Assembly (NCBI GenBank): GCA_017889585.1
Contig: JAGFZX010000037.1
Span: forward strand, 1-33,694
From: Bacillota bacterium
GTDB taxonomy: Bacteria; Bacillota; Negativicutes; DSM-13327
Direction: 5' to 3'
DNA: 33,694 nt
A program made the translations under genes and the position numbers. Numbering within the stretch: position 1 is the stretch's first letter; each line of letters begins with the position of its first letter. The notes beneath the pieces were generated by a model. It saw only the letters and a program-made list of their open reading frames with translations, was not told where the DNA came from and did no database searches. Of the stretch, positions 26,264 to 33,694 are shown one piece after another.

Positions 26264-27109
26264 TTATACTTTTTTGGCAGCTACAGCAAGACGTGATTTG
26301 TTAACACTTCTAACCGCTGATCGACCAAGCTTCAAGACTATTGAGACATAAAGCATGTCAATGGTGACAAACTGCAGAATCCGGGAAGTCATAGCATCTG
26401 ATCGAAATTTAGTTTCATTCGACGAACTAAGCAATACATAATCTGCTAGTTTTGTTACTGATGAATGTTGATAACTGGTGAACGCTACAATATTCGCATG
26501 TGCTTCTTGCGCCAATCCCACCGCTTCCAAAATGTCGCGGCTTTCACCAGAATGGCTAATTGCAAGAACTGTTGTCTTCTGGGTTGCTTGAGCACATCCA
26601 ATACTCATTAAATGATTGTCTGTAAAAGCCACGACATTTAAACCCAGTCTTAATAATTTATGAAAAGCATCCATGGCCACTGCACCTGATGCTCCCAGCC
26701 CACATATGATAATTTTATCGCTAGTTATTATTAAATCAACAACTCGCTCTAATACTTCCCCATCAATCATCTTGTTTAAATCCTGCAAAGAATTCACTGT
26801 TGATAAAATTACTTTTTCCCTAATTTGCTCCGCAGAATCAGCTTTTGTAATTTCTTCATAAACACCTTGTACAGACTGTTCCGTAATTTCTTGAGCCATT
26901 CTCACCCGAAAAACTTGATAAGATTTAAATCCCAGTTTGTGCAAAAATCGCACAACAGTTGTTTCACTGGTGTTACACTTTTCAGCGAGATCAGTGATTG
27001 CCAAAAGAATCACTTGTTCAGAATTATTTAAAATGAAATCGGCAACTTGTTTCTGCGTCGGTGATAATGTATTATATTTTGTTCTAATATCAGTAAATAA
27101 ACTTTGCAT
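26264..27109 (-). CDS. RpiR/MurR-family transcriptional regulator, copy B
   Basis: A 281-residue paralogue of copy A with the same HTH_6 plus SIS architecture (ICGLGASGAVAMDA, ISHSGESRD). I count about 30 differences, nearly all in the SIS half. This suggests a shared operator but an altered effector. The ATG at 27109 matches copy A and has GGGAG 8 bases upstream; the 20-residue upstream extension is rejected. It has its own terminator. It probably arose by a local duplication that now brackets the chemoreceptor-DctP gene. Confidence 0.92.
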   Translation of the reverse strand: MQSLFTDIRTKYNTLSPTQKQVADFILNNSEQVILLAITDLAEKCNTSETTVVRFLHKLGFKSYQVFRVRMAQEITEQSVQGVYEEITKADSAEQIREKVILSTVNSLQDLNKMIDGEVLERVVDLIITSDKIIICGLGASGAVAMDAFHKLLRLGLNVVAFTDNHLMSIGCAQATQKTTVLAISHSGESRDILEAVGLAQEAHANIVAFTSYQHSSVTKLADYVLLSSSNETKFRSDAMTSRILQFVTIDMLYVSIVLKLGRSAVRSVNKSRLAVAAKKV

Positions 27110-27187
27110 ATAAATTCTCCCTGATTTACGTTTTTTCACTATAATTAGTCGATGGGAGTTTTTCACCACATTCTAACACCCTATAGC

Positions 27188-27199
27188 TATTTCGTCATA
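27188..27199 (-). promoter_or_regulatory. Shared leader box upstream of rpiR copy B
   Basis: Minus strand TATGACGAAATA, 78 bases upstream of the start. AAAAACTCCCATC further down is shared with copy A. Confidence 0.5.
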
Positions 27200-27256
27200 A
27201 GGTTTCTAAATCCTGCTTTTAGAACACCTTCTAAAAAGGCTCTCATCAGGGATAAT

Positions 27257-28060
27257 CTAAGCCTGTCTTAATACATATTTCTCAATTGCTTCGGCTACGC
27301 CGTGGGCATTATTATGAGCAGTTACAGCTTGAGCGATCCCCTTCACTCGATCTGAGGCATTCCCCATGGCTACACCAAAGCCTGCATATTCAATCATAGG
27401 ATAATCGTTATTAGAATCCCCGATCGCCATGACTTCTTCACGCTTGATATTAAGCTTTTCGGCAAGCACTGCTAAAGCATGTCCTTTGTTAACACTCGGG
27501 TGAGTGAGCTCTAAAAAAGTAGCCTTGGAGGTAGCCGCAAATACTTCCCCGCTGAACTCTGCATTTACTATTTTTTGAATCTGTTGTATCTCATGAGGTT
27601 CAGCCAGAGCCAAAAATTTAGTAGGTTCATGCTTCATGGAATAAAACTCAGCACCTGCAACCACAGCTTTGATGTTTGCAAATTTTTCATAATATATGAC
27701 TTTTTCTGAGCGTTCAGCAACATATAACTCATCATTGATATAGGATTGCAGATACCAACCCCGCTGACGAAACAATTCTACAACTTTGCCAGCTACATCA
27801 GCTTCAATCGTCTTATGAAGAACCATTTCTTTCGAGATAGGACAACGAACCATTCCACCATTATATATAATAAGAGGAGCCTGCATGTTTAGTTGTTTGG
27901 CAAAAGGCAGCGCAGAGGTAAACATTCTGCCTGTAGCAATCGTTACCACAACTCCTTGCTCCTGAGCCTTACCAATTGCCTCACATGTCCTTGTTGATAC
28001 TTGCAACGTTCCGTCTAATAGTGTGTCATCCATATCCACTGCTACAAGTTTAATTGCCAT
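27257..28060 (-). CDS. Cof-type HAD-IIB family hydrolase
   Basis: A 267-residue HAD phosphatase. Motif I is DMDDTLLDG (8-16) with nucleophile Asp9 or equivalent. Motif II is IATGRMF, and motifs III/IV are NKGHAL...GDSNNDYPMIEYAG. The C2-type cap of the Cof/YidA class lies between motifs II and III. Likely acts on sugar phosphates or similar small metabolites; the substrate is not predictable. It lies downstream of the holin-like gene with a 26-base gap, so the two may be cotranscribed. Confidence 0.9.
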   Translation of the reverse strand: MAIKLVAVDMDDTLLDGTLQVSTRTCEAIGKAQEQGVVVTIATGRMFTSALPFAKQLNMQAPLIIYNGGMVRCPISKEMVLHKTIEADVAGKVVELFRQRGWYLQSYINDELYVAERSEKVIYYEKFANIKAVVAGAEFYSMKHEPTKFLALAEPHEIQQIQKIVNAEFSGEVFAATSKATFLELTHPSVNKGHALAVLAEKLNIKREEVMAIGDSNNDYPMIEYAGFGVAMGNASDRVKGIAQAVTAHNNAHGVAEAIEKYVLRQA

Positions 28061-28086
28061 AAATTAACCCCCATATATAAATTAAT

Positions 28087-28431
28087 TTACCGATCATGAA
28101 TGACTTTTGATAAGGTAAAACTACAAATCGTTATAAAGAAAACACCAATAACAGGTGCTGTCATGCTCTGGATTTGGAAACCTGGTAAAATTTTTACAAC
28201 GATCAGCAGTGTTAAAATATTCATGAAGAAAGTGACTCCACCGAGATTCAACCAGTTAAGAGGCCTCGCAGTAAACATCAAAATAGGTCTTACTGCTGCA
28301 TTAACGATACCAATAATAGCTACGCCAAGTAACATACCGCCTAATGTATCAACAAAAATCCCTGGCAGCTCTGCAATAACCAAAAACAACAGTACCGCAT
28401 TAATAATAATGCGCAGCATAAATCCGCACAC
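28087..28431 (-). CDS. YvlD / phage-holin-4-like small membrane protein
   Basis: About 114 residues with four predicted membrane helices (IIINAVLLFLVIAELPGIF; MLLGVAIIGIVNAAVRPIL; FFMNILTLLIVVKILPGF; VIGVFFITICSFTL). The NAAVRPIL segment is typical of the Phage_holin_4_2/YvlD family. This family is widespread in chromosomes and usually not phage-related. I chose the GTG at 28431 because AAGGAGG lies 8 bases upstream; the ATG at 28419 has that site about 20 bases away. Function unknown, possibly envelope stress. Confidence 0.78.
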   Translation of the reverse strand: MCGFMLRIIINAVLLFLVIAELPGIFVDTLGGMLLGVAIIGIVNAAVRPILMFTARPLNWLNLGGVTFFMNILTLLIVVKILPGFQIQSMTAPVIGVFFITICSFTLSKVIHDR

Positions 28432-28562
28432 GTCCTTGGCCTCCTTAAAATTAAGACTCTGATTACTATTATATCCTGCTGGGCAATTTAATGACAATAT
28501 ATTTTTCACTACTGTTTGTCATAAGAAAACAATTTTCATCCTTAAAGCAAATATCGAGGCGT

Positions 28563-28640
28563 TTTTTTAACCGCAGAGAACACAGAGAAAAAAATTATTA
28601 TAAACCCTCTGCGTACTCTGCGCCTCTGCAGTTCGTAAAA
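28563..28640. repeat. CGCAGAG inverted repeat, copy 4
   Basis: TTTTAACCGCAGAGAACACA on the left, CTCTGCGTACTCTGCGCCTC and TGCAGTTCGTAAAA on the right: an imperfect inverted repeat of the same family as copy 5 (CGCAGAG variant of CACAAAG). A weak tag (ATATCGAGGCG) precedes it. Confidence 0.72.
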
Positions 28641-28656
28641 CTTATTCATTCTAATA

Positions 28657-28694
28657 CAAAAAACACCAAGTGCCATATTCGGCAACTTGGTGTT
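28657..28694 (-). terminator. Terminator of mdh
   Basis: Minus strand AACACCAAGT and ACTTGGTGTT pair around GCCGAATATGGC-like loop sequence, followed by TTTTGT. It lies 20 bases past the mdh stop. Confidence 0.88.
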
Positions 28695-28714
28695 TCTCTG
28701 TTATATGTATAGTT

Positions 28715-29653
28715 TTATACTAATTTCATATCTACCAATACTTTATTCATACTGCGAACTGCATCAGCACTCTTGTTGAACTTCGCTTGTTCTTCTTCAT
28801 TCAACTTATACTCAACGATTTTCTCCCAACCATTTTTGCCGATTACAACTGGAACCCCAATACAAATATCTTTTTGTCCATACTCACCATCTAAAGCTAC
28901 ACAGCAAGGATAAACTTTCTTTTCATCACGAACAATAGACTCAACCAATAATGCACCAGCTGCACCAGGAGCATACCAAGCTGAAGTTCCAAGCATACCC
29001 GTCAATGTAGCGCCACCTACCATGGTATCAGCTGCTACTTTGTTCAAAACTTCTGCATCCAATATGTCAGCAGCAGGCACACCCATGTATGTTGCGAAAC
29101 GAGTTAACGGAATCATTGTTGTATCGCCATGTCCACCAATAACTATTCCTTGCAAATCAGTCGCAGGGCAACCAATTGCTTGGCTCAGATAGCCTTTGAA
29201 GCGGGAGCTGTCCAAGATACCGCCCATACCAATAATACGATTCTTAGGAAGGCCGCTTGCCTTAAGTGCAAGATAAGTCATGGTATCCATTGGATTACTA
29301 ATGATTACGAAAATAGCCTCAGGGGAGTATTTTAGAATACTATCGACTACGCCCTTAACGATACCTGCGTTAGTACCAATTAAATCTTCACGAGTCATGC
29401 CTGGTTTACGAGGAATGCCTGAAGTGATCACAACCACGTCAGAACCAGCAGTTTTGCTATAATCATTTGTACTACCGATAACACGAGTGTCAAACCCAAG
29501 TAATGTGGAAGTCTGCATCATATCTAAGGCCTTACCTTCTGAAACGCCTTCTTTAATATCTAGCAATACCAATTCACTTGCTAATTCCCTTTGTGCAATC
29601 ACATTTGCACAAGTCGCACCTACATTACCAGCACCAACAACAGTAATTTTCAT
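28715..29653 (-). CDS. mdh: Malate dehydrogenase (LDH-like type)
   Basis: A 312-residue NAD-dependent enzyme interconverting malate and oxaloacetate. Seen: VVGAGNVGATCA Rossmann motif (5-16), LDIKEG, ITSGIPRKPGMTREDL with the Arg residues that select malate over lactate, ISNPMDTMTY, and the catalytic HGDTTMIPL segment. The length is normal. AGGAGG lies upstream of the ATG. It is a single-gene unit with its own consensus-like promoter and terminator. Confidence 0.95.
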   Translation of the reverse strand: MKITVVGAGNVGATCANVIAQRELASELVLLDIKEGVSEGKALDMMQTSTLLGFDTRVIGSTNDYSKTAGSDVVVITSGIPRKPGMTREDLIGTNAGIVKGVVDSILKYSPEAIFVIISNPMDTMTYLALKASGLPKNRIIGMGGILDSSRFKGYLSQAIGCPATDLQGIVIGGHGDTTMIPLTRFATYMGVPAADILDAEVLNKVAADTMVGGATLTGMLGTSAWYAPGAAGALLVESIVRDEKKVYPCCVALDGEYGQKDICIGVPVVIGKNGWEKIVEYKLNEEEQAKFNKSADAVRSMNKVLVDMKLV

Positions 29654-29719
29654 TCTGACAGAATCCTCCTAAAATTTTATATAATACTTTAATACCCTTA
29701 ACTACTGGTCTTCGCTTTA

Positions 29720-29749
29720 ATTATAACTTGTTGTTTATACTTTTGTACA
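29720..29749 (-). promoter_or_regulatory. Candidate promoter of mdh
   Basis: Minus strand -10 TATAAT (29720-29725), 18-base spacer, -35 TGTACA (29744-29749), about 70 bases upstream of mdh. The rest of 29750-29910 is A/T-rich with no gene seen. Confidence 0.6.
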
Positions 29750-29913
29750 GATATTAAGTGAAATATAAGACGTACTTTTGAAAAAAATATTCATATTTCT
29801 AATACATACATCATTATTCATTCCCAAAAAGAATATCAAGCAATCAAGCAAGTTATAACAATAAAAATAGCAATCGATTCTATATAAGATTTCCAATTAA
29901 GCAATTTTTATGC

Positions 29914-29949
29914 GCAAAAAAAGCCCTCCTACCAAAGTAGAAGGGCTCT
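29914..29949 (-). terminator. Terminator of the zinc-ribbon gene
   Basis: Minus strand AGCCCTTCTAC ... GTAGGAGGGCT stem followed by TTTTTTTGCG, just downstream of the stop at 29965. Confidence 0.88.
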
Positions 29950-29964
29950 TATCGTTAATATGAA

Positions 29965-30267
29965 TTAACGACCGCTGTTTTTGCTGAAGCAGTCGCGGCA
30001 ATATACTGGACGATCGCTGCTTGGACGGAATGGAACTTGTGTTTCAACGCCACAAGCTGCACAAGTTACATCATGCATTTCGCGTTGTGGACGAGCGCCA
30101 CCTTGATTGAAGCCGCCACCATTTCTTTGTTTACGAGCTGCACGGCATTGTGGGCAACGGCCAGGCTCATTAGTGAACCCTTTTTCGTTATAGAAATCTT
30201 GCTCGGAAGCTGAGAATACGAAGTCTACGCCACACTCGCGGCATGTTAAATTTTTGTCTTGAAACAT
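29965..30267 (-). CDS. Small zinc-ribbon protein (zf-trcl / CxxC type)
   Basis: A 100-residue protein with two zinc-ribbon modules. The N-terminal CRECG ... CPQCRAARK module (about residues 9-46) follows the probable zinc-binding-domain pattern with DFVFSASEQDFYNEKGF. The C-terminal module has CAACG ... CRDCF (about 71-95). A Gly/Arg-rich linker (RNGGGFNQGGARPQRE) joins them and could contact nucleic acid. The ATG at 30267 has GAGGGGGA upstream; the extension to 30330 is rejected. Function unknown. Confidence 0.85.
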   Translation of the reverse strand: MFQDKNLTCRECGVDFVFSASEQDFYNEKGFTNEPGRCPQCRAARKQRNGGGFNQGGARPQREMHDVTCAACGVETQVPFRPSSDRPVYCRDCFSKNSGR

Positions 30268-30395
30268 TATAATAGTCCCCCTCAAATTTTTTGCCCAACA
30301 TGGTTTAGGGTTCAGTACTGTCCTTGCCAAAAAAGCTACTTGAGAAGGATTGATAATTGAATCTCACTAGACCTATTCATTTGGGCTCTACTCTT

Positions 30396-30423
30396 AGTAT
30401 ACTATTTTTTTAGAAAAAGTAAA
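30396..30423 (-). promoter_or_regulatory. Candidate promoter of the zinc-ribbon gene
   Basis: Minus strand -35 TTTACT (30418-30423), 16-base spacer, -10 TATACT (30396-30401), leaving a leader of about 120 bases. No conserved RNA element is recognised in 30268-30395 or in 30424-30560. Confidence 0.5.
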
Positions 30424-30575
30424 GGATTTTATTTACAGAATTAGAAAGAATCTTACTTTCTAATTTATCTGCTGAAATACTCCAAATATCCTTCTTAAAT
30501 ATGCATGATACTTAATATGATTGTACATGCTATTTATAATTCACTACATTATATTTTTCATCAGGAGGTACTAAT

Positions 30576-31115
30576 ATGACCCTACTTGACAGAGTAAGTT
30601 CAGAAACTCGTGGCATTTTCAACATGTTTTTTGACAAAGAACCCGTTAATTATTTAGAAGCAGCTGGTTTATATGGAGTCATTGCCCAAGGGCGTTATAA
30701 CATTGCTTCCCTTGAGGTTGCTTATAACCATGCCCAAGACGGCGAACTAAAGAGATTAATTATGGAGGCCATTGACAATCACACTAAAAACCTTATAGAG
30801 CATTCAGAAAAATTACTAAGTGAGAGTGGTGGCACGTTACCTACTATATCTTTTACCAAACGTACATTACACAAAAGGCCCTTAGACATTCCGCCCGATG
30901 CCCGCATGACTGATGGTGAAATTGCTATCGCTGTTGGCACAATGGCTAAAGCTGCACAAATGGCACTACTCGCTACATTGCACCAATCCTACCAACTAGA
31001 AGTCGCCTTAATGTATCGTGAAATGCTAGATGCTGGTCTAGATTGGGATTACCGTCTCTTGCAGCTCATGCTCGACCGCGGTTGGCTGCCTAAATTAGCA
31101 AAGATACAGCATTAA
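30576..31115 (+). CDS. DUF3231-like all-helical protein
   Basis: A 179-residue, predicted all-alpha protein that resembles the DUF3231 family of spore-forming Firmicutes. Cues are the NHAQDGELKRLI helix, SGGTLPT, the DIPPDARMTDGEIA segment and a C-terminal RGWLPK. Such proteins look like ferritin-like four-helix bundles, but I see no clear di-iron EXXH pair. No signal peptide. CAGGAGGT lies 7 bases upstream of the ATG. Single gene with its own terminator. Family assignment is from memory of the pattern and is moderate. Confidence 0.65.
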   Translation: MTLLDRVSSETRGIFNMFFDKEPVNYLEAAGLYGVIAQGRYNIASLEVAYNHAQDGELKRLIMEAIDNHTKNLIEHSEKLLSESGGTLPTISFTKRTLHKRPLDIPPDARMTDGEIAIAVGTMAKAAQMALLATLHQSYQLEVALMYREMLDAGLDWDYRLLQLMLDRGWLPKLAKIQH

Positions 31116-31117
31116 AA

Positions 31118-31155
31118 GAAAAAAGCCTTCCAATAAGTGGAAGGCTTTCCCTTTT
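31118..31155. terminator. Bidirectional terminator between the DUF3231-like and rubredoxin genes
   Basis: AAAGCCTTCC ... GGAAGGCTTT stem with T-rich flanks on both strands, between two convergent genes and abutting both stops. Confidence 0.9.
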
Positions 31156-31318
31156 ATTCAGCTTGCTTTTCAAATTGATCTTTGGCAACTCCACACAACG
31201 GGCAAATCCAATCTTCAGGGATATCTTCAAATTTAGTACCAGGGGCAATACCACCATCTGGATCACCAATTTCTTCATCATAAACATAGCCACAGACTAC
31301 ACAAATCCATTTTTCCAT
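31154..31318 (-). CDS. Rubredoxin
   Basis: A 54-residue one-iron electron carrier. Both Fe-ligand knuckles are present: CVVCG (Cys6, Cys9) and CPLCG (Cys39, Cys42). Core features [29 protein letters not shown] and F-E-K tail are canonical. The start at 31318 has AAGGAGGA 8 bases upstream. Typical of anaerobes, where it serves oxygen and superoxide detoxification or other redox chains. It is monocistronic and reads convergently with the DUF3231-like gene. Confidence 0.96.
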   Translation of the reverse strand: MEKWICVVCGYVYDEEIGDPDGGIAPGTKFEDIPEDWICPLCGVAKDQFEKQAE

Positions 31319-31488
31319 TAAAAGTTCCTCCTTTTATATGTAAATTAGATAACATGTTTATATTTTATCATATTAATATAAATTAGCAACTAGTATTGGT
31401 TATTAATTTTCTTATCACTTCATCATACCATAGGAGAAAAACAGGCTTGCATCAAGCCTTAGCTGACCTTAAAAATGGAGGTAACGAT

Positions 31489-32475
31489 ATGGTAATCACT
31501 TGTATCACACTTTTGCTAGCTATTATTGTAATTTATTATAGCTGTGAACTTTTTGTAAATGGAATCGAATGGATTGGTCTGAAATTCAACATTGCCCAGA
31601 GCGCCATCGGAACAGTATTAGCCGCATTTGGTACAGCACTCCCTGAAAGCGTTGTAACTTTTGTCGCTGTTGCCTTTAATGGGACTAGTGAGCAAAAAGA
31701 TATTGGGGTTGGTGCTGCAATGGGCGGCCCCCTTGTACTTGGAACCATTGCCTACGCTGTTGCAGGGCTTTGCATTATTATCTTTCGCAAAAAACGTGAA
31801 CTTGGAGCAGAAATTGACATTGATAGCACTAAATTGTGTAATGACCAATTATGGTTCTTGTCCATCTTTATCTTCAAAGTCTTATTAGGACTTCTAGTTT
31901 TTAATGGTAAATCATTGACAGCTTTGTTCTTTTTAGTAGCCTATGCTTTCTATTTTTATAAAGAAATGCGCGTAGAGTGCACTCTAATGCCAGAGGAACT
32001 AGAACCTTTAAAATTTCAGCCCCACCAAGCTGCCCCCGCAACCTCTTGGATCATAGCACAAACCCTCTTCTCCCTTATCCTCATATCAGCAAGTTCCAAC
32101 TTGTTCGTAAAAAACTTAGAAATAATTAGTAGTCTGTGGCATGTACCTCCCCATGTTGCATCCCTACTATTAAGTCCTCTAGCCACTGAACTACCGGAAA
32201 TTTTAAACGCAGTCATCTGGGTACGACAAGGAAAAGAGACATTAGCCCTTGGCAATATTAGCGGTTCCATGATGATACAAGCTACTGTACCTAGTGCTTT
32301 GGGTATATATTTTACGCCTTGGCTATTTGATAAATATCTGCTTATGGCGGGGGGGTTGACTCTTATCTCAATTATTTATTTACTGGTTACACTTAAGCGC
32401 AACAAACTATCACCTCATCGTTTAGTCTATGCCGGATTATTTTATCTTATTTTTGCTCTTGCTTTCTTTATATAA
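31489..32475 (+). CDS. Calcium/cation antiporter (CaCA family) membrane protein
   Basis: A 328-residue protein with about 10 membrane helices and two inverted alpha-repeats. The first has GTVLAAFGTALPESVVTF (GTALPE ion-binding motif); the second has SPLATELPEILNAV and GNISGSMMIQATVP. These acidic motifs coordinate Ca2+/Na+ in CaCA exchangers. A long acidic/hydrophilic loop (ELGAEIDIDSTKL; later MPEELEPLKFQ) separates segments. The ATG at 31489 has GGAGG 7 bases upstream; the frame open from 31396 has no such site. Direction and ion are not decided by sequence. Confidence 0.88.
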   Translation: MVITCITLLLAIIVIYYSCELFVNGIEWIGLKFNIAQSAIGTVLAAFGTALPESVVTFVAVAFNGTSEQKDIGVGAAMGGPLVLGTIAYAVAGLCIIIFRKKRELGAEIDIDSTKLCNDQLWFLSIFIFKVLLGLLVFNGKSLTALFFLVAYAFYFYKEMRVECTLMPEELEPLKFQPHQAAPATSWIIAQTLFSLILISASSNLFVKNLEIISSLWHVPPHVASLLLSPLATELPEILNAVIWVRQGKETLALGNISGSMMIQATVPSALGIYFTPWLFDKYLLMAGGLTLISIIYLLVTLKRNKLSPHRLVYAGLFYLIFALAFFI

Positions 32476-32476
32476 G

Positions 32477-32584
32477 AACAATGCTAGCGCGTCCTTTGGA
32501 ACAAACATATAGACAAAAACTTTTAACCGCAGAGGCGCAGAGAACACAGAGAAATTATTATTATAAACCCTCTGCGGTTCATAA
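32477..32584. repeat. CGCAGAG inverted repeat with GCTAGCGCGTCC tag, copy 5
   Basis: The tag ATGCTAGCGCGTCC (about 32482-32495) precedes a short inverted repeat at 32521-32584: TTTTAACCGCAGAGGCGCAG on the left and CTCTGCGGTTCATAAA on the right. It is immediately downstream of the antiporter gene. Confidence 0.75.
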
Positions 32585-32609
32585 ATTTTATACTTTCTAG
32601 TATATTAAA

Positions 32610-32750
32610 GAAAAACACTACGCGTCCTTTTGAATCCCTGAGAGTAAAACCCACGTTAAACACAAAGGGAAAATTTATTTATAATATCTTCTTTGTGGTC
32701 TTTGTGTCTGCGTAGCGGCTTTGTATCTTTGTGATAAAAATAGGGTTTCA
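32610..32750. repeat. CACAAAG inverted repeat with ACTACGCGTCC tag, copy 6
   Basis: A degenerate tag (ACACTACGCGTCC) is followed by an inverted repeat at 32643-32748: AAAACCCACGTTAAACACAA on the left, TTTGTGATAAAAATAGGGTT on the right. The right arm includes TGCGTAGCGGCTTTGTATC as in copy 2. Copies 5 and 6 lie in tandem and fill nearly all of the 32476-32790 gap. Confidence 0.78.
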
Positions 32751-32789
32751 CCAGTTGTTTTACAAAAAAACTTATACTTTCTGATACCA

Positions 32790-32820
32790 AGAACAAGACG
32801 ACCTTCTCTGAAAAGGTCGC
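32790..32820 (-). terminator. Probable terminator of the TPM-domain gene
   Basis: Minus strand CGACCTT ... AAGGTCG stem followed by TCTTGTTCTT; the T-tract is imperfect, so moderate confidence. Confidence 0.6.
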
Positions 32821-32827
32821 CTTTCCT

Positions 32828-33595
32828 TTACCATTTTCTATTAGATCCACCACCTCCGCCTGAGCCGCCGCCAAAACCTCCGCCTCCCGAACCACCACGA
32901 CCGCCACGCGATAGTATTGACAGTATCAAATAGGTAATGGTTCCGCCAAAGAACATCCAGTCAATAATAGCTAGTAGTAACAAACCACCAATTATCATAA
33001 GTTGCATCCACCAAGGAGCAGCATCCCACCACGATCCCGAACTTGCGGCCTGAGGACGGGGTGCTGGCTTGGCATCTGTTTTGAATTCCAACTTATATTC
33101 TTTGGCCACCTCACTCACTAGAGCCTGGTAACCATTTAAAATCCCTTTATCATAGTCACTCTGTTGAAAATAAGGTATCATATATTCGTCTTGAATACGT
33201 CCTGTCTTGGCATCAGGCAATGCGCCTTCCAGTCCGTAACCGACTTCAATGCGAGATTGTTTATCAACCACCGCTACCAGCATAACTACCCCATTATTGA
33301 GGGTTTTATCGCCTACGCCCCATTGTCGCAGAATCCCTAAAGCATAATCATTTGTTGATGTACCTTGTAGAGTATTAATTGTAACGACTACTACCTGGGC
33401 TTTGGTTTTGGCAGCCAACTGACTTCCCACATTATTAATTCGCGCCTTTGTCTCAGCGCTTATTACCCCAGCATAATCCTGGACATAAAAACTACTCGTA
33501 GGAGTAGGCGGTATTGGAGCTTCAGCCCAAGCGACAGCGGTTATACCCATAACCATATAAGCTAAAAGTACTAGCCAAGCTAATCTTTTCTTCAT
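32828..33595 (-). CDS. TPM-domain (YgcG-like) secreted/membrane protein
   Basis: A 255-residue protein. Signal peptide (residues 1-24, ending AWA), then a TPM domain (about 36-165) with VQDYAGVISAETKARIN, VVVVTINTLQG, VMLVAVVDKQSRIEVGYGLEGALPD and IPYFQQSDYDKGI. A membrane helix follows (about 195-220). A Gly-rich C-terminus (GGSGGGGFGGGSGGGGG) is typical of the family. TPM proteins are thought to aid envelope or photosystem protein maintenance and often neighbour lemA; the neighbour would lie beyond the right edge. GGGGGGAGAA precedes the ATG. Bases 33596-33694 show no other gene. Confidence 0.9.
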   Translation of the reverse strand: MKKRLAWLVLLAYMVMGITAVAWAEAPIPPTPTSSFYVQDYAGVISAETKARINNVGSQLAAKTKAQVVVVTINTLQGTSTNDYALGILRQWGVGDKTLNNGVVMLVAVVDKQSRIEVGYGLEGALPDAKTGRIQDEYMIPYFQQSDYDKGILNGYQALVSEVAKEYKLEFKTDAKPAPRPQAASSGSWWDAAPWWMQLMIIGGLLLLAIIDWMFFGGTITYLILSILSRGGRGGSGGGGFGGGSGGGGGSNRKW

Positions 33596-33694
33596 GTTCT
33601 CCCCCCTCTCATTGCATTTCTATGAGAAATTAGAGAAATAAGATTACCACATAACAACTCTCTATATAAGTTGAATGAAATATTATAAACGACA

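Noticed and set aside
27110..27169. 20-residue N-terminal extension of rpiR copy B
   Set aside because: Copy A has no equivalent, and a ribosome site directly precedes the shared MQSLFTDIR start.
23599..27256. Sigma-28 (motility) promoters behind the CGAAATA boxes
   Set aside because: The box faintly resembles GCCGATAA, but any TAAA-like -35 is about 20 bases away instead of about 15, so I do not call it.
28087..28431. Holin-like gene as a prophage marker
   Set aside because: No lysin, terminase, structural or integrase genes are nearby; this YvlD-like family is commonly chromosomal.

Overview
The window looks like chromosomal DNA of a low-GC, Gram-type-ambiguous Firmicute, most probably a Sporomusaceae/Negativicutes member such as Pelosinus or Sporomusa (inference). 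Evidence: strong AAGGAGG-type ribosome binding sites, a T-box leader, a BirA operator, a SCIFF peptide with its radical SAM maturase, the PHP-rapZ-yvcK-whiA gene order, bioW-type biotin synthesis, rubredoxin, and several families of dispersed palindromic repeats. No rRNA, tRNA, CRISPR array, prophage or intact insertion sequence was seen. Most genes lie on the minus strand; upp, a DUF3231-like gene and a Ca/cation antiporter lie on the plus strand.

Layout from left to right: (1) 1-1850, the SCIFF RiPP precursor scfA and its maturase scfB, which runs off the left edge. (2) 1852-2925, an unassigned secreted protein. (3) 3131-8098, an apparent operon: PHP phosphoesterase, rapZ, yvcK, whiA, polysaccharide deacetylase. 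A 179-bp structured element with inverted-repeat ends sits between yvcK and whiA. (4) 8212-10484, a small membrane-anchored protein, then a sodium:solute symporter whose long leader is a T-box with two successive antiterminator/terminator modules and a consensus promoter. (5) 10963-16689, a biotin operon bioB-(ECF S component)-bioW-bioF-bioD-bioA preceded by a BirA-type operator. (6) 16919-17545, upp on the opposite strand.

(7) 17765-27109 is the most unusual part. It is a sugar-acid-type catabolic block: GntP permease, FGGY kinase, class II aldolase, 2-hydroxyacid dehydrogenase and RpiR regulator. It adjoins a 732-residue protein in which a chemoreceptor (two TM helices, HAMP, MCP signalling domain) is fused directly to a C-terminal TRAP-type DctP solute-binding domain that should lie in the cytoplasm. 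Two RpiR paralogues, about 89% identical, flank this chimera, and all three genes share a similar 5' leader. My hypothesis is that the chimera is an intracellular receptor for the carboxylate imported by the GntP permease, coupling catabolism to chemotaxis or another MCP-dependent output.

(8) 27257-33694: HAD phosphatase, YvlD/holin-like membrane protein, malate dehydrogenase, zinc-ribbon protein, DUF3231-like protein, rubredoxin, CaCA antiporter and a TPM-domain protein. Intergenic regions across the window hold six copies of a CACAAAG/CGCAGAG imperfect inverted repeat, most preceded by a GCTAGCGCGTCC-like tag, plus two copies of a TGTCATTGCGA palindrome.
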